Source of the DNA: Helianthus annuus
Taxonomy: Eukaryota > Streptophyta > Magnoliopsida > Asterales > Asteraceae
Reading direction: 5' to 3'
NCBI RefSeq assembly: GCF_002127325.2
Contig: NC_035444.2
Location: 78,923,392-78,987,391 of the forward strand
Length of the DNA: 64,000 nt
This document shows positions 36,990-47,564 of the stretch, in pieces. The notes below the pieces were generated by a model, which saw only the letters and a list, made by a program, of their open reading frames with translations, was not told the origin of the DNA and made no database searches. A program made the translations under genes and the position numbers. Within the stretch, counting starts at the first letter, position 1; the number at the start of each line of letters is the position of its first letter.

Positions 36990-37255
36990 TCTCGCGGCCC
37001 GCGTAAAATAAGGCAAGGCCTTACGCGGCCCGCGTTAACTCTAGTCAACGCGTAGCTGGGCTGAGTCATCGAGTAGGTTTTCCGGGTGTTGGGCCACGTA
37101 GCCGCACCGGGCGGCGCCACCTTTTGAACCTCTCGCGGCCCGCGTTAATTAAGCGAGGATCTTACGAGGCCCGTTTGAACTTAAGAATCAACGAAATCAG
37201 GTTCTAGCCCTTATACCGCCCGCGTAAAGGTTTGGGGTGGGTCTACGCGGCCCGC
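36990..37255. repeat. GCGGCCCGCG repeat cluster in the LARD promoter region
   Basis: Six copies or close variants of TACGCGGCCCGCGT spaced irregularly over 265 bases, partly palindromic and CpG-rich. The same cluster is at 30020-30290 and begins again at 63655. Confidence 0.8.
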
Positions 37256-38620
37256 CTCAACTTACTTTTTCTGGTTTTTCATTTATTGTTAATGCTATAT
37301 TGTATTTCGGGGTGTATTTTAGGAAGTGTAGGGTGTTAGGGATGTTTTAGGAGGGTTGTCATATTTTGGGTAAAACTCCTGGATTATTTAATAAAATATA
37401 TAGGGCACTCACATTAAGTATAGTAATCCAATTTCACTTTATCCCTACGCCACGAGACAGAACCCCAACATATTTAGCAGAGCCTTTACATACGTTACGG
37501 GGCCCTACGTCAGTCGGACAGGGCATCAATGATCAAAGGTTAAAATACTTAAAACGGGGCAGGGCTTTATTATTATTATTGTGAAAATAGAATTTTAAAA
37601 GTATAGAATTTAAAACCCTCAATAAAGGGGAGAGGGCGACAGAAAGAAAGAGGTGCTAGCAAATTTTGAAAGTGTGATCCCTTTTCTATTTATAGGAGTT
37701 TCAAGAGTCTTGTAGGTTAAGAAAAGTGGACATGATTACTAACATACGTGGGTTCCTTCTGTGAACACATATGTCAAATTTTTAAATTAATTGATTTCTT
37801 TTGAAATCATATGCAACGTATGCAATAAAGTTTAGGTTTTATTAATATTTTATTGTTATAATTAGTTTAACTGTTTCACTCTTTTGGCACTTATAACTTC
37901 TAAAATATGACGTTTTATAAAATAATAAATATGTCATTAGAACGAGAATAATTTTATCTACATTTTGAACCAAGTTTCATTAAAAATGGAGTAGGTTCAA
38001 ATATAATGTATTTTTATAATTTAATTTTTAAATGGTTCCTACGATTGCCCAAAATACCTTATATTTCCATTGGTCAACTTACCCATGATGTATCCTTTTA
38101 ATAACATAAGTTTTTATATATTTTATATAAATAAAAATTTTGGGAATGTTCCAATTTCGCTAGGGTTTTAGGTTAGGTGAGAACGGAATCTACGAAGATT
38201 AACACATCACCGCGATGAACGGCGGACAGAAAAGTCATCTCCGGCAAAATCATTACACAATTTTACAGTCAGATTGTCCCCGGCGACGGCATAAAACTCT
38301 GTTCGAAAAAGTTTTCTGGTTGTTGAGTTGTTTGAGTGTTGTTCGGGGTTAACTAAGAAAATTGAGAGTTTGTATATATAAGGTGTTTATCTGTTCTGCT
38401 GACGTGGATATAATTTTGCCTACATCATCGTCACGTAATCAGTTCCAACTCATTAAATTTGTGCCACGTTAAATAAAAAACAAACCCAGTTAGTGAAGAT
38501 TGAGCTAGGTGGTGCCAGCATAAACAAAAGGTCAAGTTGGGGGTGCCGGGTGTTAAAGTGTTAGTTGCGGGTGGCAACGGTCAAAGGCTGATAGTTTGGG
38601 GTGATAAAATTCAATAATCC

Positions 38621-38629
38621 TAGAAAATA
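38621..38629. repeat. 9-bp target site duplication, right
   Basis: TAGAAAATA, identical to 28154-28162. Confidence 0.9.
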
Positions 38630-38685
38630 AAATTATAGGATCAGAAATGATTCATCATGTCCTTTTTTTGAGATTTCCTTCATCA

Positions 38686-38835
38686 TGTTGGCATCCGTTA
38701 GGATCTTTTGGATCCTTTATCCAACTTATATTTCTGTATTTATCATGCCTTGTATTCCTATTTATTTACGTTGTTTTATTTATTCTAAATACTTAAGCAA
38801 TAGAATAAAAGTATTTTTCTCTGATCTAGGAAATA
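38686..38835 (+). mobile_element. Probable short copia LTR remnant
   Basis: Begins TGTTGGCATCC and ends just before the primer site at 38836. The exact 3' end is eroded (no clean CA). The short length and Gag downstream suggest a small-LTR copia. No partner LTR is seen in the window. Confidence 0.5.
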
Positions 38836-38847
38836 TGGTATCAGAGC
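38836..38847 (+). promoter_or_regulatory. Copia primer binding site
   Basis: TGGTATCAGAGC on the plus strand, 53 bases before the gag start. Confidence 0.8.
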
Positions 38848-38900
38848 AGTTCTGTCATCATATACGCTTTCCGCTTCAAACAACCAGAGCCAAGGCCACC

Positions 38901-40034
38901 ATGTCTTCTGACGGCGGCCCAACTGTTCAAAATAATACCGACCTTTCAATCCAATTAGCATACCTTCTCAATGGTTTTCAATCTTCCTAAAACTAAAACA
39001 CCAAACACAATCTGTCTGATAGCCTCACGATCAGCCTTGAACTTAACAATCAAAATTATGCCCTATGGGCTCATATGATCCGTGTAGCAATTGGAGGTAA
39101 ATCAAATACTCTTTTCGGTCATTTGTCAGGAAATCCGGTACCTCCCAACCCGATCGAAGACGGGTATGAGCGATGGGAACAAGACGACCTCGTAGTGTTT
39201 TCATGGCTAATACAAAATATTGAACCAATAATTGCGAGCAACCTGACCAAGTTTCCCACTGCCAAATCCTTGTGGGACGCTCTCATTACCACAGACAGCA
39301 GTGGTAAAGATAAGCTCCAAACCTTTGATTTACATGTCAAAGCGAATGGAATTACACAACATGGAACCCCTCTTGAGGAATTATGGATCGTATTGCATGG
39401 AAACTGGGGAGAAATAGATCGAAGAGATCCAAATCCCACGACATTCCTAGCAGATATTACTACTTACAATAAATTGAGAACATAGCAGAAATTGTTCCAG
39501 TTCCTTAACGCAATTGACAGACAATATGATACTATCAAGAGAGAAATCCTTAGGGTAGATCCTCTTCCCTTGGGAGAAGAAGCATATGCGGCGGACCGGA
39601 AGGAAACCACACACCAAAACATCTTTGGGACCATCGTCGGAACTCAATCAGGAATCGGAGCGGACCACAGCGACAAAGCCCTAGGGCTTGCGGCCAGGGG
39701 ATAGGGGTGCCGCTCAGCCTTCTCCTTCAAACCCATGATCGATAAAACTAACCTTAAGTGTGACCATTGTGGAATGATGAGGCATACCAAAGACCAATGC
39801 TTCAAATTTGTTGGCTACCCTGAATGGTGGAGCGATGGCCATAAGAAGAGTACTAGAGATGGAGGGAAAGCAGCAGTCGCCACCAACCGTACTGAAGATT
39901 CCAGTAGGAGCGGCGAACAGAATAATGGGAGATTTGGTGGTGTTGCTTTCGCTAGAGAAACGGAGGCCAATGAAGGAGGTAATGGGTCTGAGAGACTAAT
40001 CTCAGATCCCTCTTTATTCTTTATTGAACCCTAG
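38901..40034 (+). pseudogene. Copia Gag, decayed, no pol
   Basis: One frame from ATG 38901 to TAG 40032. It is broken by TAA 38988-38990, TAA 38994-38996, TAG 39483-39485 and TAG 39702-39704. Readable motifs: LNNQNYALWAHMIRVAIGGK (N-terminal Gag), FPTAKSLWDAL (central Gag), FLNAIDRQYDTIKREIL, and a zinc knuckle CDHCGMMRHTKDQC followed by GYPEWW. The Gag type differs from that of the 12.7-kb element. Sequence after the stop is a 55-bp tandem duplication and then other LTR-like DNA, so protease and pol are missing. Confidence 0.85.
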
Positions 40035-40113
40035 ATATTTCGATTATAGAGTATTATAAGATTCCTCTTTATTCTTTATTGAACACTAGATATTTCGATT
40101 ATAGAGTATTATA
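40005..40113. repeat. 55-bp tandem duplication
   Basis: Two near-identical units (starts 40005 and 40060) containing TCTTTATTCTTTATTGAAC and ATTTCGATTATAGAGTATTA. Confidence 0.9.
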
Positions 40114-40128
40114 GTTACTCAACAAAAC

Positions 40129-41058
40129 TGTAACAACCCGACTTTCCGGATCAAGTCAAAGTCAAGGTCAAGGTCAAGTCATGTCTCAGATCTATTATTT
40201 CTTCCTAGAGATTCTAATTATCACCAAGGGTTTTCGCTACATTTTAAACCTTGTTTTACAACGCAGACTATTTAACGCATTTTATCACATATTACATCGC
40301 ATGATTATACTAAACGCTATCGCATCGCAATCTCATCGCAAACTCGAATCGCAGAATTACTTTTATGCATTTATGTGTTATGTGTGATTACTTGTTTACT
40401 TGTTTAATGTTATGTTTTTATCTCATCGCAACACTTACTCGCAACTCGCTTAAACGCAACGTAACGCTTAACGCACGAAACGAAAGTTGGAAAACTAACT
40501 CGCACCCGTCGTCTGATCGAATGATCATCCGTCCGGATGACCATCCGATCGGATGGCCATCCGATAGACTAACCATCCGACCCACTCTCCACCGCCATAT
40601 CTCCTCTCTCACATTATAAATACTCTCCTGTCACATCATTGTTTACTGATGTGACAGCTCTATCCGACCAACTTGCTCCCAGCTCATTCTCAAGCACTTT
40701 TCTCTCGATTCAAGGCTATTTTCGTAAGTTTTCTTCCCAAATCTTGTACTTCCATCATCACTACACATCTTCTCATCCTCTGCTCTACTGAAATCACTGA
40801 TTTTCACCATTAAATCACCTGATTTGGACTTCTTAAAGGTGACATCACCTTGGTTTCTTAAGCAAACTGTAGTGTGACATCATCTCATTAACATTCGTTC
40901 AGATCTAAAGGATTTCCATATGATCTAACACGAATCTCACCTAGATCTAAACACTTCTCACTGATTTCAAGCCTTTTCTTCAACTTTTCTCATTTTCCAT
41001 ACAAGACCGATGGAATCTAAACTCATTCAGGTCCTCCACTCATTCTCTAGTTGAGAAC
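40129..41058 (+). mobile_element. Probable gypsy LTR/leader sequence, left of the duplicated block
   Basis: Starts TGTAACAACCCGACTTTCC, a common start for plant gypsy LTRs. It includes a plus-strand TATA box (TATAAATA, 40615-40622) right after a cluster of CCGATCGG-type palindromes (40503-40590). No ORF is supported. It may be the 5' side of element E in copy 2 or a separate truncated LTR; its right end cannot be fixed. Confidence 0.5.
40615..40622 (+). promoter_or_regulatory. TATA box
   Basis: TATAAATA, 25 bases downstream of the palindrome cluster, in a putative LTR. Confidence 0.45.
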
Positions 41059-42799
41059 CAGTCTGAGAACGGAGTCTATCGGAGAGACGCCCGATTCACG
41101 GGTTGAACATGAAATTTCACCAGGAACAGTTAGCCTGGTCGAATGGGGTGATTCCCATCCGATCAACTGAGCTGGACTTGGTGTGGTTTCCCGTTGTTTG
41201 ACACGTCGTCACGCCGTCTCCGTAAAACTTCAACTTTTAACTTAGAAAACTTGTGGAATTTTTCAAAACATCAGATCGTCGATCGAATAGCCATCCGATC
41301 GGATGACCATCCGATCGAATGATTATCCGATCGGATGGCTATTCGACCAAGTGACATGATTTTTACAACCTTCAACAATTAAACGATTTGATCAAAACTT
41401 CAAAGAATATCACACTTTCAATCGAATAGCCATCCGTCAGGATAATTATCCGATCGAATGGCCATCCGTCAGGATAATTATACTGTCACCCCAATTAGTG
41501 ATGATATATCACTGTTAGGGCTTATTTGCCTAACCTGTGTTAGGGCTTATTAGCCTAACGGAGTAGGAGAGTGGTTGCGAAATTCATGCTTACGATTATT
41601 TGTTCGAATAATTCAGTAGTGAGTGATGTAATCTAGGCTTTGCTCGCCAAGATTTATACGGTACCCTATATCGATGCCTTCTGTAGGATTAATTTAAATT
41701 GAGTCATTCTGAATCAGGGAAATCCTGTTAAACCATGATTTCTCTTCCTACAATTTTACCTGCGTATTCATATACTCCAGATCATAATTCCTATGAGATT
41801 CTATGTGTTAAATGGTGCTTCATTAGAGAATATTATCTGCCATTGCTATTCAATATTAGGAGTTTTCCATCCTCACGGAAAAGAAGGTCCGATCCAAATA
41901 CTCACTATGTCATTAAGTATGTATATAAGGTTTATTTACGAAATATGGAGTCAAACCTCGAAAATTGATAACCTCGAAATCATGTTGTAAATCAGAATTA
42001 GTATCCTCTAAGTACGTTGACTAATTTTAGTTGAGAACTGAACAACAAACCTTGGTGTTGACCCCTGTCATTTCGATGAATGGTCGGATGAATCTTTCAA
42101 TCGTACTTTTGGGAACTATGTCAATTTCAAAAAGGGAGAACCATTATCATATCATTTCCTTCTTTACAACCTTAAAGTTATCCCAATGGTGCCAGAATTA
42201 GGACTCTAGTGGAGTGAGTCAGGGGATTGGGAGCATAGTTACGATAAGTAATCCTTTGACTAATACAGACAAGATTTCGCCTGTATATAAGTCAGTCCAT
42301 AATAAATCTAACGAAAGAAGAATTATTCCTCTCTTCCCAACCAAATTTCCTGTATGATGCATTGGTAAGGAGTCTCTAGACCTCTGATGGAGCGAGTTGT
42401 ATCAAGTTGATTGGTTTAATTGGTGTTAAATGAATCAGTGGCTAGTCATTTTTCACAAAATTGTTATCGCTTCTATATTCATTTGGATTCAGTAATTAAG
42501 GACCTCATTCTCATGATACGATAATCGGAAGTACCTCATGTTATAGTATGGCTACACGGCATGGTAGCTTTCCACTCGTGATGTTACTCGATTGGTAACC
42601 ACACCGATTACACATTTTGTTCTTACTAATTGCTGAGGGTTGTAGGATTTATGCCATCCCTAAATCTCGAAACAATTACATAAAATGAATTCGTTTTTGC
42701 CCACCTTCCTATGGTGGTAGGGATAGGTAGAGAAATCAACGTAGACATGTTAGAAATATAATGTCCTGATCCAAGCTTCAGGAACTTAACCCAAACCCG
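41059..42799 (+). mobile_element. Element E internal region (copy 2), left part
   Basis: Matches 18313-18399 and 21102-22761, without the solo LTR. It contains the palindrome cluster at 41277-41480. A short stretch near 42060-42230 reads open as FDEWSDESFNRTFGNYV and similar; I do not recognise it and treat it as a vestige. Confidence 0.8.
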
Positions 42800-42804
42800 G
42801 GTTG
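42800..42804. repeat. Target site duplication (left) of gag-only element 1
   Basis: GGTTG, repeated at 49842-49846. The empty site is visible in copy 1 at 22762-22766. Confidence 0.95.
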
Positions 42805-43196
42805 TGTTAGGTCCGGTTTCGCTCCGATTCGATTGCGTAACGACACGTTCAACGTGCGGAATCCGTGAACGTGTGTGACCGAACACACGAGATCGTACGA
42901 ATGACGTGATTCTATTGATGATGTGACAAGTACAAGCTCCAAGAATCACGTTTTGCCACTTTCTCTCTCTAGTTTCTCTCTCTAAGCACCTAAGCTCTCC
43001 AAGCTCTAATGTGGCAAAAGTTCTCAACTCTAAACCTAAGGCTCCTATTTATAGGCACAAGGTTATAAGAGATTCCCTCTTATTTACAAGTTTGCCACCT
43101 TGCCTATTTCTTACAAATTATAATATAAAGCCTATTTTACTACAGTTTCAGCTACGGTTCTGATTGACGCAGGCGATAGACATCACTGCACTAACA
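42805..43196 (-). repeat. Gag-only element 1, 3' LTR
   Basis: TGTTAGGTCCGG to GCACTAACA on the plus strand; identical to 49450-49841. Confidence 0.96.
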
Positions 43197-43209
43197 GACT
43201 CCCCCTTGG
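43197..43209 (-). promoter_or_regulatory. Gag-only element 1 polypurine tract
   Basis: Minus strand CCAAGGGGGAGTC directly before the LTR start TGTTAGTGC. Confidence 0.85.
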
Positions 43210-45258
43210 ATATTGCCGCAGTCAATCTGTAGTCAAACTCGTAGCGATTGGTCTTTCTCTCTCTCTCTGAGTCTTCTTTGAAGGTTTGACGATATTAGCA
43301 ACCATAGACTCCCTCTTTCTCGAACAAAATCCCCGTGGATCTGTTTTTGAACTTTCGTTGCTCCCCCTCTCACTTAGACTCCTTTTTCTTCAGGCTCCCC
43401 CTTTCGACAAGCTTCCGTGCTTTTGGGATCGACACCTGCTTTCCGATTACAAGCTCTTCCAGGAACGATACCTGGCTCTTCGAATCCACGCTTTCGTTTG
43501 CGTTGAGCTCGTCTTCAGACTCCCCCTTAGACTCTGCTGTCGGGATCGTAGTCTGGCTTTCATTGTTTCACAAGTTCAGGATCAATTCCTGACTTTGTTA
43601 TGCATCTGCTCAGGATTTGAACCTGGTTAACCTGCATATCCTCTACCTCACAATAAGTTTCACAAATTTATAACCAATTAATTTCCGTAAACTTACTGGT
43701 AGATATCATTTACAACAAACACATTAGTTACATCAAGTTCAAATAAATGACCTTGACTAACCAATATACACAATCTTTCAAAGCACTTATATATGTCATT
43801 TAAAGTTTTTCAACATATTCTCCCAAACCTGTTCATCATGATTAGCACTCAAATTTTGAATATCAGCTCTTCAAAATCAGTTGTCAAAAATCTTTTTTGA
43901 CTTTTCAAAAATTTATGCTAAAACACTCCGAAAATCTTTTTGGATTTTTGTTTTTGAAAGAAATGCAGTAAACAAAAATATACAACTAATATTTTTGTGA
44001 GTTTGTGTAAGAGGATCATATCAGTTCATGAGACAAATCACTAGCACCGTTAAGCTTTAATCATTTTAAGTTCTAAACGATTCACCTCGATTGACGATAT
44101 AGTTATCCTCTTAAATTTTCACACAACTTTCAATCTATTCAGGATACGATTTAGATGTTTTAGGAACTTGGCTCAATTCATGTGTCCCACCTCTTGAATA
44201 TACTCCCGTATTCAGAATCTCAGAATTAAGATCTACAGGTAATTGTACTAAAATGATGTCTGTACATAATTTAGGGTATGCGAAGACTGAGGGATCTCAG
44301 GTCGATACTTCCGTATACGCAGAGAGATATCAGTTTTCGACTTTTGCAATTTGTTCCCTTTAGAGAATCTTTTCAGCTACAACAGATGATTATCAATTTT
44401 ATTATCTAATCAATCTGAGGGCTATAATGCTATGTTTCAAGCATTTTGGTGAAAGCATTATCCAAGGACTAGGTCAGAACTTCCATTCAGCAGAAGTCCC
44501 GGAATAATACCCCAGACATCAAATAGTATAGACACCTAGTATATCAGAATACGAGACCTTTCAAACGAGATTTCAGGGGTTACCTATATATCCAAGTAGT
44601 GTTCCCCACAAATTTCGCAAGTTTGAAATTTTATGTTTATATCCCGAATAAATCTACTAAATGTACGAAAACCTATCGTCACATCATTAGTGAGACCGTT
44701 TATCACTTTTCACAATTCATTTCTTTAGCATGCTGTGATAGTCCACTGATGTACTATCATTTCCTCTTTTATCAACAAAACTCAATTTTTGCTTTTTCAA
44801 TGTTTTTGGAATTTTCAAATGTTCTAATTTTTTTAAAATTTTTCTCCCCCTAAAATCAAAATATATTTCAATTTTGATTTTCTGGAAAATTTGAAAACTG
44901 TACAAATAAAATGACAAACTGATATCGAATCACTTCAATTCGCCATTCATTTGGCATAAACAATCAGAACTCCCCCTCACAACAAACTATTTTCCCATTG
45001 TGATTTCAAAACACTTAAGTTTGTTTTAATCAAAATGGTTTTTCCGGAAAATTAGTTTTGTGCGAAATTTCATAAACTCGGGGTTTCATCACATTGTTTT
45101 TCATATTATCACTTTTAGGAAAGATGAATCAAGTACAACTTAATGTCCCTGATTTATCTTTTAAAAGACGAAAAATCACCAGAGTGAAATTTCTCAAGAA
45201 ATGTGCCGATTCATGTTCCACGCTTACCAACCTGGGAACTCCGGCAAGTCAGGGTTTT
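43210..45258 (-). other. Non-coding region replacing pol in gag-only element 1
   Basis: About 2 kb with no recognisable protein. It includes CCCCCTTAGACTCC-type pyrimidine tracts (43360-43530; purine tracts on the element strand) and AT-rich sequence. No trace of integrase or RT can be read. Confidence 0.75.
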
Positions 45259-47564
45259 TCATTTAAACAGATTCACCCAAGCCTGACCAGTCTTGGGTGA
45301 TTTTGACAATTTTACCTCAAAACTTGGCTCTTCTGGTTTTGACGAACCAGAATCATTGCCTGAGTGTGGCTTGTCTGACTTTGATCTGTCAGATTCATCG
45401 CCGACACGTTTCTTTTTCTCCTTTTTCTCTGTTGTCCTCAAATTTGTAACTGATGAACTCGACTTGTTTGACTTTGCAGTCGATTGAAGCGATTCATCAG
45501 TACTTTTATTCTTACCAACTGAAGAACCTGAGGACAAAATCCTTTCCAGATATTCTCTGGCCTTCTTCCTCTTCTTACGCAGTCTGTCTTTTTGCCCCTG
45601 AGAAAGTTTTACTTTCGTTTCCTGAACTTTCTGTTCTTGAACTTTTGGTTCTTGAACTTTCTGTCCTTTGGGCTTGACTTTGATTGGTTTCTTTGCCTTA
45701 TTTTGAGATTCAGCCCTCGATCTTCCCATTGATCTCCTTGGGCAATCTCTGGCAATGTGTCCTCGAATTTGACAGTTAAAGCATCTTCGCGTTTCATAAC
45801 TCCAATTCTGGCAGTTAACAGCAATGTGACCTCTAACTCCACAAGAGTAACACACTCTGTTATCATACCATATATCACCTTCACTCCAAACGCTCAGATC
45901 ATAACACTGTCTGGCATTGTGGTAATATGCACTCCTTCTCAATGTTGGATTTGTCTTTGAAGCACTGTGGTCAAACCTGCACCACTTATTACCAACATTT
46001 TGTGAGTTTTCATTTTTAACTTTTTGTGATTTTTGAAAATGATTGGATGATTGATCTGATGAGCTTTATTTTCCTTTTTAGGATTTTTCAAATTTTTATC
46101 TTTTTGTTTCTGTTCCACATTCTTCTTTACAGGTTTTTGCGTTGAGGATTCACCTTTCTCAGTAGAATGTAAAACAGTATTTTTAAACATTTCATTTAAT
46201 TTCAAAAATGTTTTTCTTTTTTCTTCTTTTTCTTTTTCATCATCAGATTTTTCATCACAATCTTCAATTTTGACTTTGTCAAAATTTGTGACCTTGTCAC
46301 TTATTGGAACAGAATTGATCGGTTTTGGACAGGGAAAATTCAACCTGTCTGATGAAGTCACAAAACCTTTCAATTTCGTTTCAAGTTCATCAATCTTGAT
46401 CCTTGAATTCTCAGCTTCATTTTCAAGCTGTGATATTCTTTCAAGATAAGACTTGATTGATTTTTCATTTTCAATTTTAAGATTTTCAAGAACAGATTTT
46501 TCATTTTCCAAGACTTTTAACTGTTCTTGAAATCTTGTTTCACTCTCTTTTAAATTTTTGTTTTCCAGTTTAATCCAGAAATCTTCAGATTCTGAAGATT
46601 TGCTTTTGCTTTCAAAATCTTTTTCAAAAACAGCAATTTTCTTTTGAGCATCTACAGCTTCATGCTCAAGTCGAATGATTTTAGCAAGATGAGAGTTTAT
46701 TTCGCTTTGTTTTTCCAAATTATTCTTCCCAAAAATATCTCTCTCATCTTGTAAAATCTTCATTTGACTTTTGAAATCATTTTCCAATTTTTTAAAATTG
46801 TTGTTTTCCAATAACAAACTCTCAAGACTCTTTAAGAGTTTGTCATTATCAGATCTCAATTTTTCACAGCTTGAACGTAAACTCTGAATATGTTCGTCAT
46901 CAGCTTTCTTCTCGTTTTTCAGAGTATTGTTTTCCAATGTCAAGCTCTCTACATCCTTCAGAAGTTTGACACTGTCTGTTTCTGATTTTTCGCATTTCAA
47001 ACCTTCTTCAATCATCTTTTCATATGTACCTGCACAAAAAAGTTTAACAAAATCAAGAGGATTCGAATCTTTATCAATATAACAACCCCTCTTAATATCG
47101 TATCTCATATTCCATTTTGCTGCAAGACACTCATCAATTCGTTCTTTTATTTCATCAATCACATTCAAATCTATATTTTCTAAGTTCTTTTCTAACTTCA
47201 CTATCAACTCTTTCTTTTTCTTTTCAATTTCACAATTCTGTGTTCTAAGCTCTCTAATGAACTCTCTTGAACTAAATTTTGAGAACCTAGAATCCTTTTT
47301 CACCTTACATACAAATTCATCCCACTCTAAAGGTAATGCATCTTCAAACTTAGATTTCAGTTCAGCGTCTGATATCGTTACATAATACATTCCCAGACCA
47401 TCAAGTAAATCATTATATCGCTTTTCCAGATCATTAAATTTCTCATATTTCCTACGCAAAAAATATTTAAATCTTTCAATCACGACCTCCTTTGACGTAA
47501 AATAACTACCACAATACCAATTGTTTGCTCTTTCAAGTTTAATGTTTTCTTGTTCATCAAACAT
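45259..47564 (-). pseudogene. Gag of gag-only element 1, with one frameshift
   Basis: The first ATG (47562-47564) opens a frame that ends at 45939. The conserved second half is read in another frame, to 45259, with a -1 difference near 46065, where a run of A appears to have lost one base. The N-terminal part is capsid-like copia Gag (KSKFEDALPLEWDEFVCKVK near residue 60). A long coiled coil (about 200-400) follows, rich in repeated LENE/LKES words, then a Lys/Glu-rich linker. The second half has two CCHC zinc knuckles (CYSCGVRGHIAVNC and CFNCQIRGHIARDC) and a basic Ser-rich tail ending TGQAWVNLFK. Gag would bind RNA and form particles. With identical LTRs the frameshift must be very young or already present in the parent; a programmed shift is possible but I see no strong slippery site. 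Confidence 0.88.

Larger units (their letters stand above)
28975..38153 (-). mobile_element. LARD-type non-autonomous LTR retrotransposon, 9.2 kb
   Basis: LTRs at 28975-31254 and 35937-38153 flank a 4.7-kb interior. ATTTC duplications lie outside. Primer site (35920-35931) and polypurine tract (31255-31268) are in correct minus-strand positions. The interior has no gag, protease, integrase or RT homology in any frame I could read. This is the definition of a large retrotransposon derivative: it can be mobilised only by proteins of another element, probably a gypsy given the long LTRs. Part of its left LTR is repeated at 62599-63762 with the same flanking ATTTC, so it inserted before the segmental duplication. 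Confidence 0.92.
35937..38153 (-). repeat. LARD 5' LTR
   Basis: 2,217 bp, TGTCACAACCCCC to TGTTCCA (end diverged from TGTTACA). The right target duplication ATTTC follows at 38154. It carries the TATA-like CTATATATAG at 36964-36973 and, upstream of it on the minus strand, the GC-rich repeats. Confidence 0.92.
28163..38620. mobile_element. Non-autonomous Mutator-like element hosting a LARD
   Basis: The ends are long inverted repeats of about 180 bp: left GGGTTATTGGATTTTATCAC, right the complement reading GGATTATTGAATTTTATCAC. Shared inner words include CGTTGCCACCCGCAACTAAC and TCTTCACTAACTGG. Perfect 9-bp duplications flank it. Removing the LARD (28975-38153) and one 5-bp duplication leaves about 1.27 kb with no transposase. 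Its interior has CT-rich and GGCGACGACGGC-type sequence that might be captured gene material, but I recognise no protein. Copy 2 keeps part of it at 61897-62598. Confidence 0.9.

Noticed and set aside
40129..42799. A complete LTR defined from TGTAACAACCC
   Set aside because: A plausible LTR start but no right end, primer site or partner LTR could be found, so only a tentative label is given.
42626..43027. 133-aa ORF in the LTR of gag-only element 1 (also at 49439-49672)
   Set aside because: It spans an LTR boundary, appears only because the LTR is repeated, and has no recognisable domain.
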